Source of the DNA: Streptomyces aculeolatus
Lineage (GTDB): Bacteria; Actinomycetota; Actinomycetes; Streptomycetales; Streptomycetaceae
Direction of reading: 5' to 3'
Length of the DNA stretch: 64,000 nucleotides
NCBI RefSeq assembly: GCF_020400605.1
Contig: NZ_JAINRD010000011.1
Location: forward strand, 62,001-126,000
Part shown: in pieces, positions 25,093 to 35,122 of the stretch
Position numbering within the stretch: the stretch's first letter is position 1
Layout: every line of letters begins with the position of its first letter
The notes under the pieces: model-generated
What the model saw: the letters and a program-made list of their open reading frames with translations, nothing else
The model's database searches: none
What the model was told of the DNA's origin: nothing
Program-made: the position numbers and the translations under genes

Positions 25093-25500
25093 ATGACCGA
25101 ACGCAAGCCCCCGGGTGTGAGCTTCGAGTCCTGGGTCGACCGGCAGATCCGCGAGGCGGAGGAGCGCGGCGAGTTCGACGACCTCCCGGGCAGGGGCAAG
25201 CCGCTCGCGGACCTCGACCGGCCGTACGACGAGCTGTGGTGGGTCAGGGCGAAGATGGCGCGCGAGCAGTTGTCCGCGCTGCCGCCCTCCCTCGCCGTCC
25301 GCAAGGAGGCCGAGGCCGCTCTCGCCGCCGTGACCGGGGCGCGGAGCGAGAAGGAGGTGCGCGCGATCGTCGCGGAGGTCAACGAGAAGATCCTCGCGGC
25401 CCACCGGGCGCCCGCCGTCGGCCCGCCGCTGAAGCTGGCGCCGCTGGACGCCGACACGCTGGTACGCGAGTGGCGTGAGGGGCGGGACGGACGCAAGTAG
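25093..25500 (+). CDS. DUF1992 (DnaJ-homologue subfamily C 28-like) protein
   Basis: A 135-residue protein of the DUF1992 family. The diagnostic block is WVDRQIREAEERGEFDDLPG followed by RGKPLADLD near the N terminus. The rest is helical with a conserved Trp pair (ELWWVRAKMAREQ). Members are widespread; the human relative DNAJC28 has a J domain which is absent here. Function unknown. The ATG has GGAGGGAG upstream. A 9-bp perfect hairpin 15 bp after the stop is its likely terminator. It is divergent from the lipoprotein gene. Confidence 0.9.
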   Translation: MTERKPPGVSFESWVDRQIREAEERGEFDDLPGRGKPLADLDRPYDELWWVRAKMAREQLSALPPSLAVRKEAEAALAAVTGARSEKEVRAIVAEVNEKILAAHRAPAVGPPLKLAPLDADTLVREWREGRDGRK

Positions 25501-25514
25501 CGGCTGCGGCACGC

Positions 25515-25535
25515 GGCGGAGGCAGCGCCTCCGCC
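25515..25535 (+). terminator. Hairpin after the DUF1992 gene
   Basis: GGCGGAGGC (25515-25523) and GCCTCCGCC (25527-25535) form a perfect 9-bp stem with a 3-base loop, 15 bases after the stop codon. There is no T-run, which is usual for terminators in this kind of genome. Confidence 0.55.
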
Positions 25536-25886
25536 GGGTCCCAACGCGCGCGGGAGCGTCGATCGTTGGTGGTAGGGTCCCCCTCGAAACGTCAAGCCGT
25601 ACGCAAGCGCACGGGGTAGACGCAGTCCGGGGGGAACTGATCCGTAGGTCACCCCTGCGCGGCCATTCCGCCGTCCCGACCAGACGGCGCGGCAGTAGGG
25701 CGCCCGGCCCGTACCCGGATACGGGCGCCGTCGCACCGCTTCCCGGCCCGGTTCCGCCACGCGCGGACCCGGCTGCCGGACGGGCTCACCCCGGCGGGTG
25801 ACGCGGCCCGGGACACTGCGCCCGCCCCGCCACCGCCTTCGGACGGCGCTGTTCATCGGCACCAGTCGTCCGAGAGGGGGAGCCGG
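25536..25886 (+). other. Long non-coding region upstream of the sulfatase gene
   Basis: About 350 bases without a gene. The part at 25566-25666 is less GC-rich and contains small complementary arms (CCGT/ACGG around 25605-25622, CAGT/ACTG around 25624-25640). I could not match it to a known riboswitch. The rest is GC-rich with no clear promoter. It probably holds the sulfatase promoter and an untranslated leader. Confidence 0.35.
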
Positions 25887-27674
25887 TTGACCACCCGACG
25901 GCAGTTCCTCGCCGCCTCGGCAGCGGGCCTGGGCGCCGCGGCGCTGACCCCCGCCCCGCTCGCCGCCGCGCCGGGCAGCCCCCGCGGTGACCGCCCCAAC
26001 ATCGTGCTGATCGTCGCCGACGACCTGGGGTACGGCGAACTCGGCTCGTACGGCCAGGAGCTCATCCGCACCCCGCACCTCGACCGACTCGCCTCCGACG
26101 GCCTCAGGTTCACCGCGGCGTACGCCTCCGCGCCCGTCTGCGCGCCCTCGCGCGCCTCCCTGCTGACGGGCCTGCACAGCGGCCGGGCCCGGGTCCGGGA
26201 GAACCCGATGCGCGGCATCCAGCCCTCCATCGGCGACGACGACACCACCGTCGCCGAGCTGCTGCGGGCGCGCGGGTACCGCACGGCGTGCATCGGCAAG
26301 TGGGGCTTCGGCCCCGAGGAGCCGGACCAGCACAGCCACCCCAACTACCGCGGCTTCGAGGAGTTCTACGGCTATCTGACCCACCGGCACGCGCACTACT
26401 ACTTCCCGCAGTACCTGTGGCACAACGGCCGCCGCGTACCGCTCGCGGGCAACGGGGACGGCGGGCGCGGCACGTACGCGCCGGCCCTGTTCTCCGCGCG
26501 CGCGCTGGAGTTCATCCGCAACCACTCCGAGGAGCCGTTCTTCCTCTACCTCTCCCCCAACGTGCCGCACGCCCCGAGCACCGTGCCGGACACCGGCGAG
26601 TACAGCGACACGGACTGGAAGCCGGAGGACAAGGGGCACGCCGCGCAGGTCGCGAACTTCGACGAGATGGTCGGCCAGGTGATCGAGGAGCTGTACGCGC
26701 AGCGCATCGCCGAGGACACCGTGGTGATCGTCACCAGCGACAACGGCCGGCACGAGGAGGGCGGCGTGACGCCGGCGCTCTTCCAGCGCGAACGCCCCCT
26801 GCGCGGCTACAAGCGGAACCTGTACGAGGGCGGCATCCGGGTGCCGCTCATCGCCTGGTCCCCGTACCGCATCCGCCCGGGCGTCGTGGACCGGCCGACG
26901 CCCCACATAGACCTGCTGCCCACCCTCGCGGAGCTGGGCGGCGCCCCCGCACCGCGGGACGTCGACGGGCTGTCCCTCGCGCCGCTGCTCACCGGCACGG
27001 GGCCGGCGCCCCGGCACGAGTTCCTCTACTGGTACCGCAACGAGCGCGCCTCCACGCCGCTCGCCCGCGCCGCCGACCACGACCGGATCGGCCGGATCTC
27101 CGAGGCGGTGCGCGCCGGCGACTGGAAGGCGGTGCGCTTCGCGCCCGGCAAGGACCGCGGGGCGCCGGACGACCGCTGGCAGGTCGAGCTGTACAACCTG
27201 GCGGACGACCCCGTCGAGTCCGTCGACCGCGCCGCGGACCGGCCGGACATCGCCGCCCGGCTGGTGGGGGTCATGCGGCGCGAGTGGCAGGACACGTACG
27301 ACCGCGAGCCCTTCGGCGTACGCATCGGCGCCCCGCCCTACGCCGAGCCGGGCCGCACCCTGACGGTCACCGCCACCCTGCACAACGGGTCCGGCACCCC
27401 GTGGACCGAGCCGCGGGTGCAGTTGCAGGTTCCCGAGGGCTGGAAGGTGCGCGCCGCGACGCGCCGGCCGCGCGGCCGGCTGGAGCCGGGCACCGAGGTG
27501 GTCACCCGCTGGCGGGTCACGCCGCCCGAGGGGGCGCCCGCGGGCCGCTGGGAGCTGCGCGCGCGGGCCGTCGCGCGGTGCGAGGGCGGACCGCTGACGT
27601 ACCGTACGCGCCTCGGAATGCTCACGCCGCCGGCGAAGGGCGGCTACTTCGGCGACCTGCCCTGGGTGGTCTGA
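25887..27674 (+). CDS. Tat-exported sulfatase with C-terminal NEW3-like domain
   Basis: A 595-residue type I sulfatase. The twin-arginine signal is RRQFLAASAAGLGAAAL. The metal site starts with NIVLIVADDLGYGE, and Cys85 in CAPSRASLLTG is the residue converted to formylglycine. IGKWGFG supplies the conserved catalytic Lys. The catalytic domain ends near residue 480, and the last 110 residues form an immunoglobulin-like NEW3-type domain. It would hydrolyse sulfate esters outside the cell. The start is TTG, preceded by GAGAGGGGGAG; a TTG start lowers expression. No formylglycine-generating enzyme is encoded in the window. Substrate unknown. Confidence 0.9.
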   Translation: MTTRRQFLAASAAGLGAAALTPAPLAAAPGSPRGDRPNIVLIVADDLGYGELGSYGQELIRTPHLDRLASDGLRFTAAYASAPVCAPSRASLLTGLHSGRARVRENPMRGIQPSIGDDDTTVAELLRARGYRTACIGKWGFGPEEPDQHSHPNYRGFEEFYGYLTHRHAHYYFPQYLWHNGRRVPLAGNGDGGRGTYAPALFSARALEFIRNHSEEPFFLYLSPNVPHAPSTVPDTGEYSDTDWKPEDKGHAAQVANFDEMVGQVIEELYAQRIAEDTVVIVTSDNGRHEEGGVTPALFQRERPLRGYKRNLYEGGIRVPLIAWSPYRIRPGVVDRPTPHIDLLPTLAELGGAPAPRDVDGLSLAPLLTGTGPAPRHEFLYWYRNERASTPLARAADHDRIGRISEAVRAGDWKAVRFAPGKDRGAPDDRWQVELYNLADDPVESVDRAADRPDIAARLVGVMRREWQDTYDREPFGVRIGAPPYAEPGRTLTVTATLHNGSGTPWTEPRVQLQVPEGWKVRAATRRPRGRLEPGTEVVTRWRVTPPEGAPAGRWELRARAVARCEGGPLTYRTRLGMLTPPAKGGYFGDLPWVV

Positions 27675-27684
27675 GGGCCCGCGG

Positions 27685-27716
27685 CGTACGGACCGGGCGG
27701 GCGCCCGGTCCGTACG
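27685..27716. terminator. Bidirectional terminator hairpin, 14-bp perfect stem
   Basis: CGTACGGACCGGGC (27685-27698) and GCCCGGTCCGTACG (27703-27716) form a perfect stem with a 4-base loop between the convergent sulfatase and poxB genes. It serves both directions. A related stem with the same CCGTACGG core lies at 55469-55504. Confidence 0.75.
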
Positions 27717-27734
27717 GCGCGAAGGCCCGCGCGG

Positions 27735-29477
27735 TCAGGGGCGGGGGATGTTGCGGAGGTTGGAGCGGGCGAGGTCGAGCATCGTGCCGACGCCGCCCTC
27801 CAGCACCGTGCGCCCGGCGGCCAGCGCGAAGCCGCGCACCTGCTCCAGCGTGATCCGCGACGGGATCGACAGCGCGTTGGAGTCGGTGATCAGCTCGACG
27901 AGCGCGGGGCCCTTCGCGGCCAGTGCCTCGCGCAGCGCGCCCTCGATCTCGCCGGGCTTCTCCACCCGCCAGGCGGGGATGCCGATGCCGCGGGCGACGG
28001 CGGAGAAGTCGACCCTGCTGTGGTCGGTGCCGTACGCGGGCAGTCCGTCGACCAGCATCTCCAGCTTGACCATGCCGAGCGAGGCGTTGTTGAACAGGAC
28101 GGTCTTGACCGGCAGGTCGTGCTGCTTGACGGTGATCAGCTCGCCGAGGAGCATGCCGAGGCCGCCGTCGCCGGAGAGCGAGATGACCTGGCGGTCGCGG
28201 TCGGCGGCGGCGGCGCCGATGGCGTGCGGAAGGGCGTTGGCCATGGAGCCGTGGGTGAACGAGCCGATGACGCGGCGGCGGCCGTTGGGCGTGAGGTAGC
28301 GGGCGGCCCAGACGTTGTTCATGCCGGTGTCGACGGTGAACACCGCGTCGTCGGCGGCGAGTTGGTCGAGCAGCCGGGCGGCGTACTCGGGGTGGATCGG
28401 GACGTGCTTGTCGACGTTCGAGGTGTACGCCTCGACGACCTTGGTCAGTGACCGCTCGTGCTTGCGCAGCGTGGCGTCCAGGTAGCGTCGCTCGCGCTTC
28501 TCGTGCAGCAGCGGCTGCAGCGCGTCCAGGGTGGAGGCGACGTCGCCGTGCACGGCGACCTCCAGGGGCGTACGGCGGCCGAGGCGGGTGGCGTCGATGT
28601 CGATCTGGATGGTTTTGGCCTGCGGCAGGAAGGCGTCGTACGGGAAGTCGGTGCCCAGCATGACGACGAGGTCGGCCTCCTGGAGCGCGTCGTAGCAGGC
28701 GCCGTAGCCGAGGAGGCCGATCATGCCGACGTCGTACGGGTTGTCGTACTGGATCCACTCCTTGCCGCGCAGGGTGTGCCCGACGGGCGCCTTGACGGTC
28801 TCGGCGAGCCGCATCACCTGGGAGTGCGCGCCGCGTACGCCCGCGCCGGCGAACAGCGCGACGCGGTCGGCCGCGTTGACGGCGTCGGCCAGTTCGCGCA
28901 CGGTCTGCGCGTCGGGGACGATCGAGGCGGGGCGGGCGCAGGGGACGGTGCGCCCGGTGGGGTTGGCGGCCTGCTTGTCGGCGATGTCGCCGGGCAGGAC
29001 GAGCACCGCGACCTCGTTGGCCCCGACGGCGTGCTGGGCGGCGATCCGGGCGATGCGGGGCATCTGTTCGGGCTGGGAGATCAGCTGGCAGTAGCCGGAC
29101 GCCTGGTCGAACAGCTTCTCCGGGTGGGTCTCCTGGAAGTAGCCGGTGCCGATCTGGGTCGACGGGATGTGCGAGGCGATGGCGAGGACGGGGGCGCCGC
29201 TGCGCTGGGCGTCGAACAGGCCCTGGATGAGGTGGGTGTTGCCGGGCCCGCAGGAGCCGGCGCAGGCGGCGAGCTGCCCGGTGACCTGCGCCTCGGCGGC
29301 GGCGGCGAAGGCACCGGCCTCCTCGTTCTGCACGTGCACCCACTCGATGGCGCCGTCGCTGCGGCGGATGGCGTCGACGAGCGGGTTGAGGCTGTCGCCG
29401 ACGACGCCGTAGATGCGCTTCACCCCGTACTGGAGCAGGACTTCCACGAGCTGGTCGGCAACCTTCGCACTGCTCAT
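27735..29477 (-). CDS. poxB: Thiamine-diphosphate pyruvate oxidase/dehydrogenase, PoxB-like
   Basis: A 580-residue ThDP enzyme of full length. The N-terminal domain has YGVKRIYGVVGDSLNPLVDA and the activating glutamate in HVQNEEAGAFAAAAEA. The central FAD domain contains GAGVRGAHSQ. The C-terminal ThDP motif starts SLSGDGGLGM and ends LFNNASLGMV. It resembles pyruvate:quinone oxidoreductases, which turn pyruvate into acetate and CO2 at the membrane in stationary phase. The ATG at 29477 has GAGGAG upstream. It is divergent from the thiolase gene. An acetolactate-synthase-like activity is less likely given the PoxB-type sequence. Confidence 0.87.
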   Translation of the reverse strand: MSSAKVADQLVEVLLQYGVKRIYGVVGDSLNPLVDAIRRSDGAIEWVHVQNEEAGAFAAAAEAQVTGQLAACAGSCGPGNTHLIQGLFDAQRSGAPVLAIASHIPSTQIGTGYFQETHPEKLFDQASGYCQLISQPEQMPRIARIAAQHAVGANEVAVLVLPGDIADKQAANPTGRTVPCARPASIVPDAQTVRELADAVNAADRVALFAGAGVRGAHSQVMRLAETVKAPVGHTLRGKEWIQYDNPYDVGMIGLLGYGACYDALQEADLVVMLGTDFPYDAFLPQAKTIQIDIDATRLGRRTPLEVAVHGDVASTLDALQPLLHEKRERRYLDATLRKHERSLTKVVEAYTSNVDKHVPIHPEYAARLLDQLAADDAVFTVDTGMNNVWAARYLTPNGRRRVIGSFTHGSMANALPHAIGAAAADRDRQVISLSGDGGLGMLLGELITVKQHDLPVKTVLFNNASLGMVKLEMLVDGLPAYGTDHSRVDFSAVARGIGIPAWRVEKPGEIEGALREALAAKGPALVELITDSNALSIPSRITLEQVRGFALAAGRTVLEGGVGTMLDLARSNLRNIPRP

Positions 29478-29600
29478 CGCGCTCTCCTCGCTTCGGCGTC
29501 GCGGGCGTCCGGGACAACGTGTTCGATCGTAAGCGATCACGGTCGAAGAGGACGGATGGTGCTACGCCGGGCGTCCTGGCCGCGGGCTCGGCGGGCGGGC

Positions 29601-29629
29601 TATAGTCCGAAACTAGCGCCGCTAGTTTC
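29601..29629 (+). promoter_or_regulatory. Promoter and operator of the thiolase gene
   Basis: A TATAGT -10 hexamer (29601-29606) is followed at once by a perfect inverted repeat: GAAACTAGC (29609-29617), GCC, GCTAGTTTC (29621-29629). The repeat covers the expected transcription start and ends 16 bases before the GTG, so a bound TetR-type repressor would shut the gene off. A very similar site lies before the TetR gene at 59428. Confidence 0.6.
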
Positions 29630-29645
29630 AATGGGGAGGCCCGCC

Positions 29646-30836
<1,191 letters not shown>

Positions 30837-30861
30837 GACCGCCCCGGCGCCGCGCGGGGTG

Positions 30862-31281
30862 CTACTCGGCCGCGCCCTTGGCCGCCCAGGTCTCCCACTC
30901 CGACGGCGGGTTCCCGAGCACCTCGGCGCGCCGCCGTACGGCGGCCTCCTCGTCCGTGTGCAGCACGTGCGCCAGCCGGTCGGTGCCCTCCCCGGACTCG
31001 GCGAGCGCGCGGATCACCGCGTTCCGCGTGCCCTCGATCCGGGGCGCGATGCGCTCCAGGTCGCGCAGGGCGGCGTAGTAGTCGCCGGGGATGGGCGGCG
31101 GGGCGCCGGCGTCGCGGGAGTTGACGCCCGTACGGAGCATGCCGAGGGCCCACAGGCAGCTGTCGACGATCTCCGCCAGCAGCCGCGCCTCGCGGGTCAG
31201 GGCCCTGGTCTCCTCGGGAGTCAGCCGGACCGTGAACTCCAGTCCGTCGTCCCCTTCCGGCGCGCGGTAGACGACCGTCAT
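30862..31281 (-). CDS. Conserved hypothetical protein
   Basis: A 139-residue cytoplasmic protein that I do not recognise. The N-terminal third has an acidic strand pattern (MTVVYRAPEGDDGLEFTVRL) and the middle is helical (ALTREARLLAEIVDSCLWALGML, DYYAALRDLERIAPRI). No signal, membrane segment or enzyme motif is seen. Its codon use is typical of neighbouring genes, and a GGGGGTCAGG stretch precedes the ATG. It converges on the thiolase and is divergent from the LLM oxidoreductase. Confidence 0.72.
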   Translation of the reverse strand: MTVVYRAPEGDDGLEFTVRLTPEETRALTREARLLAEIVDSCLWALGMLRTGVNSRDAGAPPPIPGDYYAALRDLERIAPRIEGTRNAVIRALAESGEGTDRLAHVLHTDEEAAVRRRAEVLGNPPSEWETWAAKGAAE

Positions 31282-31384
31282 CCTGACCCCCTAGCGGCAA
31301 GCCGGGCAGTGCGGTGACTGCACTCTATGCACCGCCGCCGTGCCCCGGGAAGCCGCGGAGCGGGGCTGAAGCACAATGGCCCCC

Positions 31385-32308
31385 ATGGATCTCCGCATCT
31401 TCACAGAACCGCAGCAGGGCGCCTCGTACGACACCCTCCTGACCGTGGCCCGCGCCACCGAGGACCTCGGCTTCGACGCCTTCTTCCGCTCCGACCACTA
31501 TCTGAAGATGGGCGACGTCAGCGGCCTGCCGGGGCCGACGGACGCCTGGGTGACGCTGGCCGGCCTGGCCCGCGAGACGCGCCGGATCCGGCTCGGCACG
31601 CTGATGACCGCGGCCACCTTCCGGCTGCCGGGGCCGCTGGCCATCCAGGTGGCGCAGGTGGACCAGATGTCGGGCGGCCGGGTCGAGATGGGCATCGGCG
31701 CGGGGTGGTTCGAGGAGGAGCACACCGCGTACGGGATCCCGTTCCCGAAGGAGAAGTTCGCCCGGCTGGAGGAGCAGCTCGCGATCGTGACGGGGCTGTG
31801 GGGGACGCCGACGGGCGACACCTTCAGCTACGCGGGCACGCACTACGAGCTGACGGACTCCCCCGCGCTGCCGAAGCCCGTGCAGTCGCCGCTGCCGGTG
31901 CTGATCGGCGGCATGGGCCCGAAGCGCACCCCGGCGCTGGCCGCCCGCTACGCGGCCGAGTTCAACGTGCCGTTCAGCTCCGCGGCCGACACCGGGCAGC
32001 AGTTCGGCCGGGTCCGTGAGGCGGCCGAGGCCGCCGGCCGGGCGCCGTCCGACCTGGTGTACTCCAACGCGCTGGTCGTGTGCGTCGGCAAGGACGACGC
32101 GGAGGTGGCGCGGCGCGCGGCGGCCATCGGCCGGCAGGTGCCGGAGCTGAAGGAGAACGGCCTGGCCGGCACCCCGGCGGAGGTGGTCGAGAAGCTCGGC
32201 AGCTACGCCGAGGCCGGCTCCCAGCGCTGCTACCTCCAGATCCTCGACCTGTCGGACCTGGACCACCTGGAGCTGATCGCGGCCGGGGTGATGTCGCAGG
32301 TCTCGTGA
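31385..32308 (+). CDS. LLM-class F420-dependent oxidoreductase
   Basis: A 307-residue luciferase-like monooxygenase-fold TIM barrel of the F420-dependent group: FTEPQQGASYDTLL at the start, GFDAFFRSDHYLKMG with the conserved DH, LGTLMTAATFRLPGPLA, and GRVEMGIGAGWFEEEHTAYGIPF. These enzymes use reduced cofactor F420 for hydride transfer to diverse small molecules. The ATG at 31385 gives the usual N terminus; an ATG three codons upstream is possible and no strong ribosome binding site favours either. Monocistronic. The substrate is unknown. Confidence 0.9.
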   Translation: MDLRIFTEPQQGASYDTLLTVARATEDLGFDAFFRSDHYLKMGDVSGLPGPTDAWVTLAGLARETRRIRLGTLMTAATFRLPGPLAIQVAQVDQMSGGRVEMGIGAGWFEEEHTAYGIPFPKEKFARLEEQLAIVTGLWGTPTGDTFSYAGTHYELTDSPALPKPVQSPLPVLIGGMGPKRTPALAARYAAEFNVPFSSAADTGQQFGRVREAAEAAGRAPSDLVYSNALVVCVGKDDAEVARRAAAIGRQVPELKENGLAGTPAEVVEKLGSYAEAGSQRCYLQILDLSDLDHLELIAAGVMSQVS

Positions 32309-32376
32309 CCGGAAGGCGGCGGCCGGGCCCGTAAAACCCCTGGCGGGCGGCGGGCGGGCCCGGCGAGGATGACGGG

Positions 32377-33117
32377 ATGGAGCGCGGCGGACTGCTGGTC
32401 GAGAAGCACACCATCCTCGCGGTGGTGGCGGGCTCGCGCGCCTTCGGCCTGGCGACGGCGGAGTCCGACACCGACAGACGGGGGGTGTACGTCGCGCCGA
32501 CCGAGTGGTTCTGGCGGCTGGAGAAGCCGCCGCAGCACTGGGAGGGGCCGCTGCCCGAGCAGTTCAGCTGGGAGGTGGAGCGCTGCTGCGCGCTCGCGCT
32601 CGACGGGAACCCGAACGTACTGGAGGTGCTCCACTCCCCGCTGGTCGAGCACTGCACGCCGCTCGGCGCGGAGCTGCGCGAACTGCGGCCCGCGTTCCTG
32701 TCCCAGGAGGTCCACCGCACCTTCGGCCGCTACGCGTACCGCCAGCTCACCCGGGCCCGCGCGCGCCGGGAGCGGACCGGCGAGGTGCGGTGGAAGCACG
32801 TGGTGCACCTGCTGCGCCTGCTGCTGACCGGGGAGGCGCTCCTGCGCACCGGCGAGCTGCGCGTCGACGTCGGCCCGTACCGCGAGCGGCTGCTCGCCGT
32901 ACGGCGCGGGGAGCCGGCCTGGGACGAGGTGATGGCCTGGGCCGCGGAGCTGTCGGCCCGCCTCGACGAGGCGCTGCCCGCGAGCCCGCTGCCGCAGTCG
33001 CCGGACCGGCCCCGGGTGGAGTCCTGGCTCACCTCGGTCCGCCACCGCAACCTGACCGCCGTGCCGGGGGCGGTGCCCCGGGCCCGTGCGAACGGTGCGG
33101 CCTTACTCGCACCGTGA
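32377..33117 (+). CDS. Predicted nucleotidyltransferase (Pol-beta superfamily, COG3541-like)
   Basis: A 246-residue protein with the nucleotidyltransferase signature AGSRAFGLATAESDTDRRGV (GS followed by D-x-D), then YVAPTEWFW, and the helical region KHVVHLLRLLLTGEALLRTGEL. This family transfers nucleotides onto unknown targets, and some relatives serve in antitoxin pairs (MNT type) or anti-phage loci. Here no HEPN partner gene lies next to it, so that role is not supported. It may be monocistronic; the ABC importer follows after 330 bp. Confidence 0.85.
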   Translation: MERGGLLVEKHTILAVVAGSRAFGLATAESDTDRRGVYVAPTEWFWRLEKPPQHWEGPLPEQFSWEVERCCALALDGNPNVLEVLHSPLVEHCTPLGAELRELRPAFLSQEVHRTFGRYAYRQLTRARARRERTGEVRWKHVVHLLRLLLTGEALLRTGELRVDVGPYRERLLAVRRGEPAWDEVMAWAAELSARLDEALPASPLPQSPDRPRVESWLTSVRHRNLTAVPGAVPRARANGAALLAP

Positions 33118-33317
33118 AGCCGGCCCTCCGCGCCCCGCGCGGACCCGCCGCCTGATTCCGGTTCCTCTTTCGCCGCCGCGGCCGCCGCGTCGGTCGCGTC
33201 GTTCACCTGCCGGGCCCGGCGAACCCGTGCCCGCCGACGCCGTTGCCGCGCACGGCCGACCGGGGGGGGACCCGGCTCGGGCGGGGTTGACACCGCATAA
33301 CGCTTCTCGCCGACCTC

Positions 33318-33347
33318 TTGACCTGCCTCCAGGCCAACTTCTATGTT
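33318..33347 (+). promoter_or_regulatory. Predicted promoter of the ABC importer operon
   Basis: TTGACC (33318-33323) and TATGTT (33342-33347) with an 18-bp spacer, about 100 bp before the GTG of the binding-protein gene. It is the only good match in the 332-bp non-coding stretch 33118-33449, whose remaining sequence is GC-rich and shows nothing else recognisable. Confidence 0.45.
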
Positions 33348-33449
33348 CACCGCCAAGAGGTAGAACGTAGGACCTCCCACGACCCCGCCTATCCCCGGGA
33401 CAGGGACAGGCGCGGCGCCATCCCCTGTTTTTCCCCTCCTGGAGGCACC

Positions 33450-35081
33450 GTGAGCGACGTATCACCAGAGCCGGGCGTCCACCGCCGGCGAGTGCTGCAG
33501 TACGGCGGGGCGCTGGGCGCCTTCGGCGTCATGGCGCCGGCGCTGGCCGCCTGCTCCGGGGGTCCGGACTCGACCTCGGACACCGGCGGGGGCGGCGGCG
33601 GGGACTCCGTCACCGCCGTCATCGGCTACGGCAACGACCAGAGCTGGGACCCCACGCTGACCGCGTCCGCGTTCTCCGTGGCCGCCAACCACCACGTCTT
33701 CGAGGGGCTGCTCGACACCGACCCCATCACCCGCGAGCCCTACCCCGCGCTGGCCACCGAGCTGCCCGCCGACACCGGCGCCTCGACCTGGTCGTTCACC
33801 CTGCGCGACGGGGCGACCTTCCACGACGGCAAGCCGGTCACCGCCGACGACGTGGTGTTCACCTTCGACCGGATACTCGACCCCGAGACCCAGACCCTCA
33901 CGCACGGGTTCTTCGCCGGCTGGCTGAAGGAGGTGAAGAAGACCGGGGAGAACACCGTCGACCTGGTGCTTGCCTTCCCCTTCCCGGACGGGCTGTCCCG
34001 GCTCACCCTGGCGAAGATCCTGCCCAAGCACATCCTGGGCAAGTCGGGTGCCTGGAAGGACCTCGACACCGGTCTGCCCGAGGTCACCGTCGGCTCCGGC
34101 CCGTACCGGATGACGGCCAACCAGCCGTTGTCGAACACCTCCTTCGAGGCGTACGCGGACTACAACGGCCCGCGCAAGGCCAACTTCAAGAAGATGACCT
34201 GGCTGTCCATCGTGGACGCCGCCCCCCGGGTCGCGAAGATCTCCGGCGGGAACGCCGGCGCCCAGATCTCCGACAACATCCCGTACGCCAACGTCAAGCA
34301 GCTGGAGCAGGACGGCCTCACCGTCGAGGGCGGGGCGGGGATGAACCACATGTTCCTGCTCTTCAACACCGAGCGGAAGCCCTTCGACGACGTACGGGTG
34401 CGCCAGGCGCTGCACTACGCCATCGACACCGACAAGATGATCGAGGCGGGCCTGCGGGGCTACGGCAAGGCCGCCAGCTCCTTCCTCGACGAGGGCAACC
34501 CCACGTACCGCAAGGCGAAGAGCGTCTACGGCTACGACCCGGACAAGGCCAAGGCGCTGCTGGACGAGGCCGGGGTCAGCGGGCTGAAGGTGACGCTCAT
34601 GGCGTCCACCGTGAGCTGGATCGCCGACTGCATCCCGACCATCAAGGAGTCCTGGGACGCCATCGGCGTGGAGACCACGCTCGACCCGCAGGAGACCTCC
34701 GCCCTCTTCACCAAGCTGGACCAGAAGGCCGACTACCAGGTGGTCGCCTCGGCCTCGAACCCCAACCAGCTCGGCATCGACGCGGACCTGATCCTCCGCT
34801 ACAACTACACGGCCGAGAACGTCTGGATGGACTACTCCCGCTGGTCCCAGGCGTCCGAGGCCAAGCAGCTGTTCCGGCTCATGGACGCGGCCACGCGCGA
34901 GCCCGACCAGGAGAAGAAGAAGCAGATGACCCAGGAGTACCTGGACGTCATCGCGGAGAACGCGGTCATCTACCCGGTGGTCCACACCGAGCTGGTCACC
35001 GCCTGGGACGACGGCAAGATCACCGGGATCCAGCCGCAGCCCTACCCCGGCATCAACCTCCTCAAGGCCAAGCCCGCGTAG
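33450..35081 (+). CDS. ABC importer substrate-binding lipoprotein (PepT/SBP_bac_5 family)
   Basis: A 543-residue exported binding protein. The signal HRRRVLQYGGALGAFGVMAPALAAC has a twin-arginine-like start and a lipobox with LAAC, followed by a Gly/Ser linker. The mature part is SBP family 5: GYGNDQSWDPTLTASAF, YPALATELPADTGASTWSF, ADDVVFTFDRILDP, FDDVRVRQALHYAIDTDKM. The family binds peptides, nickel, opines, glycans or sialic acid. The GTG at 33450 is directly behind GGAGG. First gene of a five-gene operon that ends in a sialic-acid-lyase-like aldolase, hence the suggested ligand (inference). Confidence 0.9.
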   Translation: MSDVSPEPGVHRRRVLQYGGALGAFGVMAPALAACSGGPDSTSDTGGGGGGDSVTAVIGYGNDQSWDPTLTASAFSVAANHHVFEGLLDTDPITREPYPALATELPADTGASTWSFTLRDGATFHDGKPVTADDVVFTFDRILDPETQTLTHGFFAGWLKEVKKTGENTVDLVLAFPFPDGLSRLTLAKILPKHILGKSGAWKDLDTGLPEVTVGSGPYRMTANQPLSNTSFEAYADYNGPRKANFKKMTWLSIVDAAPRVAKISGGNAGAQISDNIPYANVKQLEQDGLTVEGGAGMNHMFLLFNTERKPFDDVRVRQALHYAIDTDKMIEAGLRGYGKAASSFLDEGNPTYRKAKSVYGYDPDKAKALLDEAGVSGLKVTLMASTVSWIADCIPTIKESWDAIGVETTLDPQETSALFTKLDQKADYQVVASASNPNQLGIDADLILRYNYTAENVWMDYSRWSQASEAKQLFRLMDAATREPDQEKKKQMTQEYLDVIAENAVIYPVVHTELVTAWDDGKITGIQPQPYPGINLLKAKPA

Positions 35082-35122
35082 GGCGGCACGTCACGGTCAG
35101 TCAAGGCTAGGAGCTCACGTAC

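Noticed and set aside
25566..25666. Riboswitch (SAM-IV, ydaO/c-di-AMP and cobalamin types considered) before the sulfatase gene
   Set aside because: The conserved cores of these classes could not be found; only short generic complementary arms are present.
32377..33117. Nucleotidyltransferase as part of a MNT-HEPN toxin-antitoxin or defence pair
   Set aside because: No HEPN or other partner gene lies next to it, and the length and motifs suit the stand-alone COG3541-like group.
33118..33449. Small genes in the gap before the ABC importer
   Set aside because: Short frames there lack ribosome binding sites and coding bias; the gap holds a good promoter instead.
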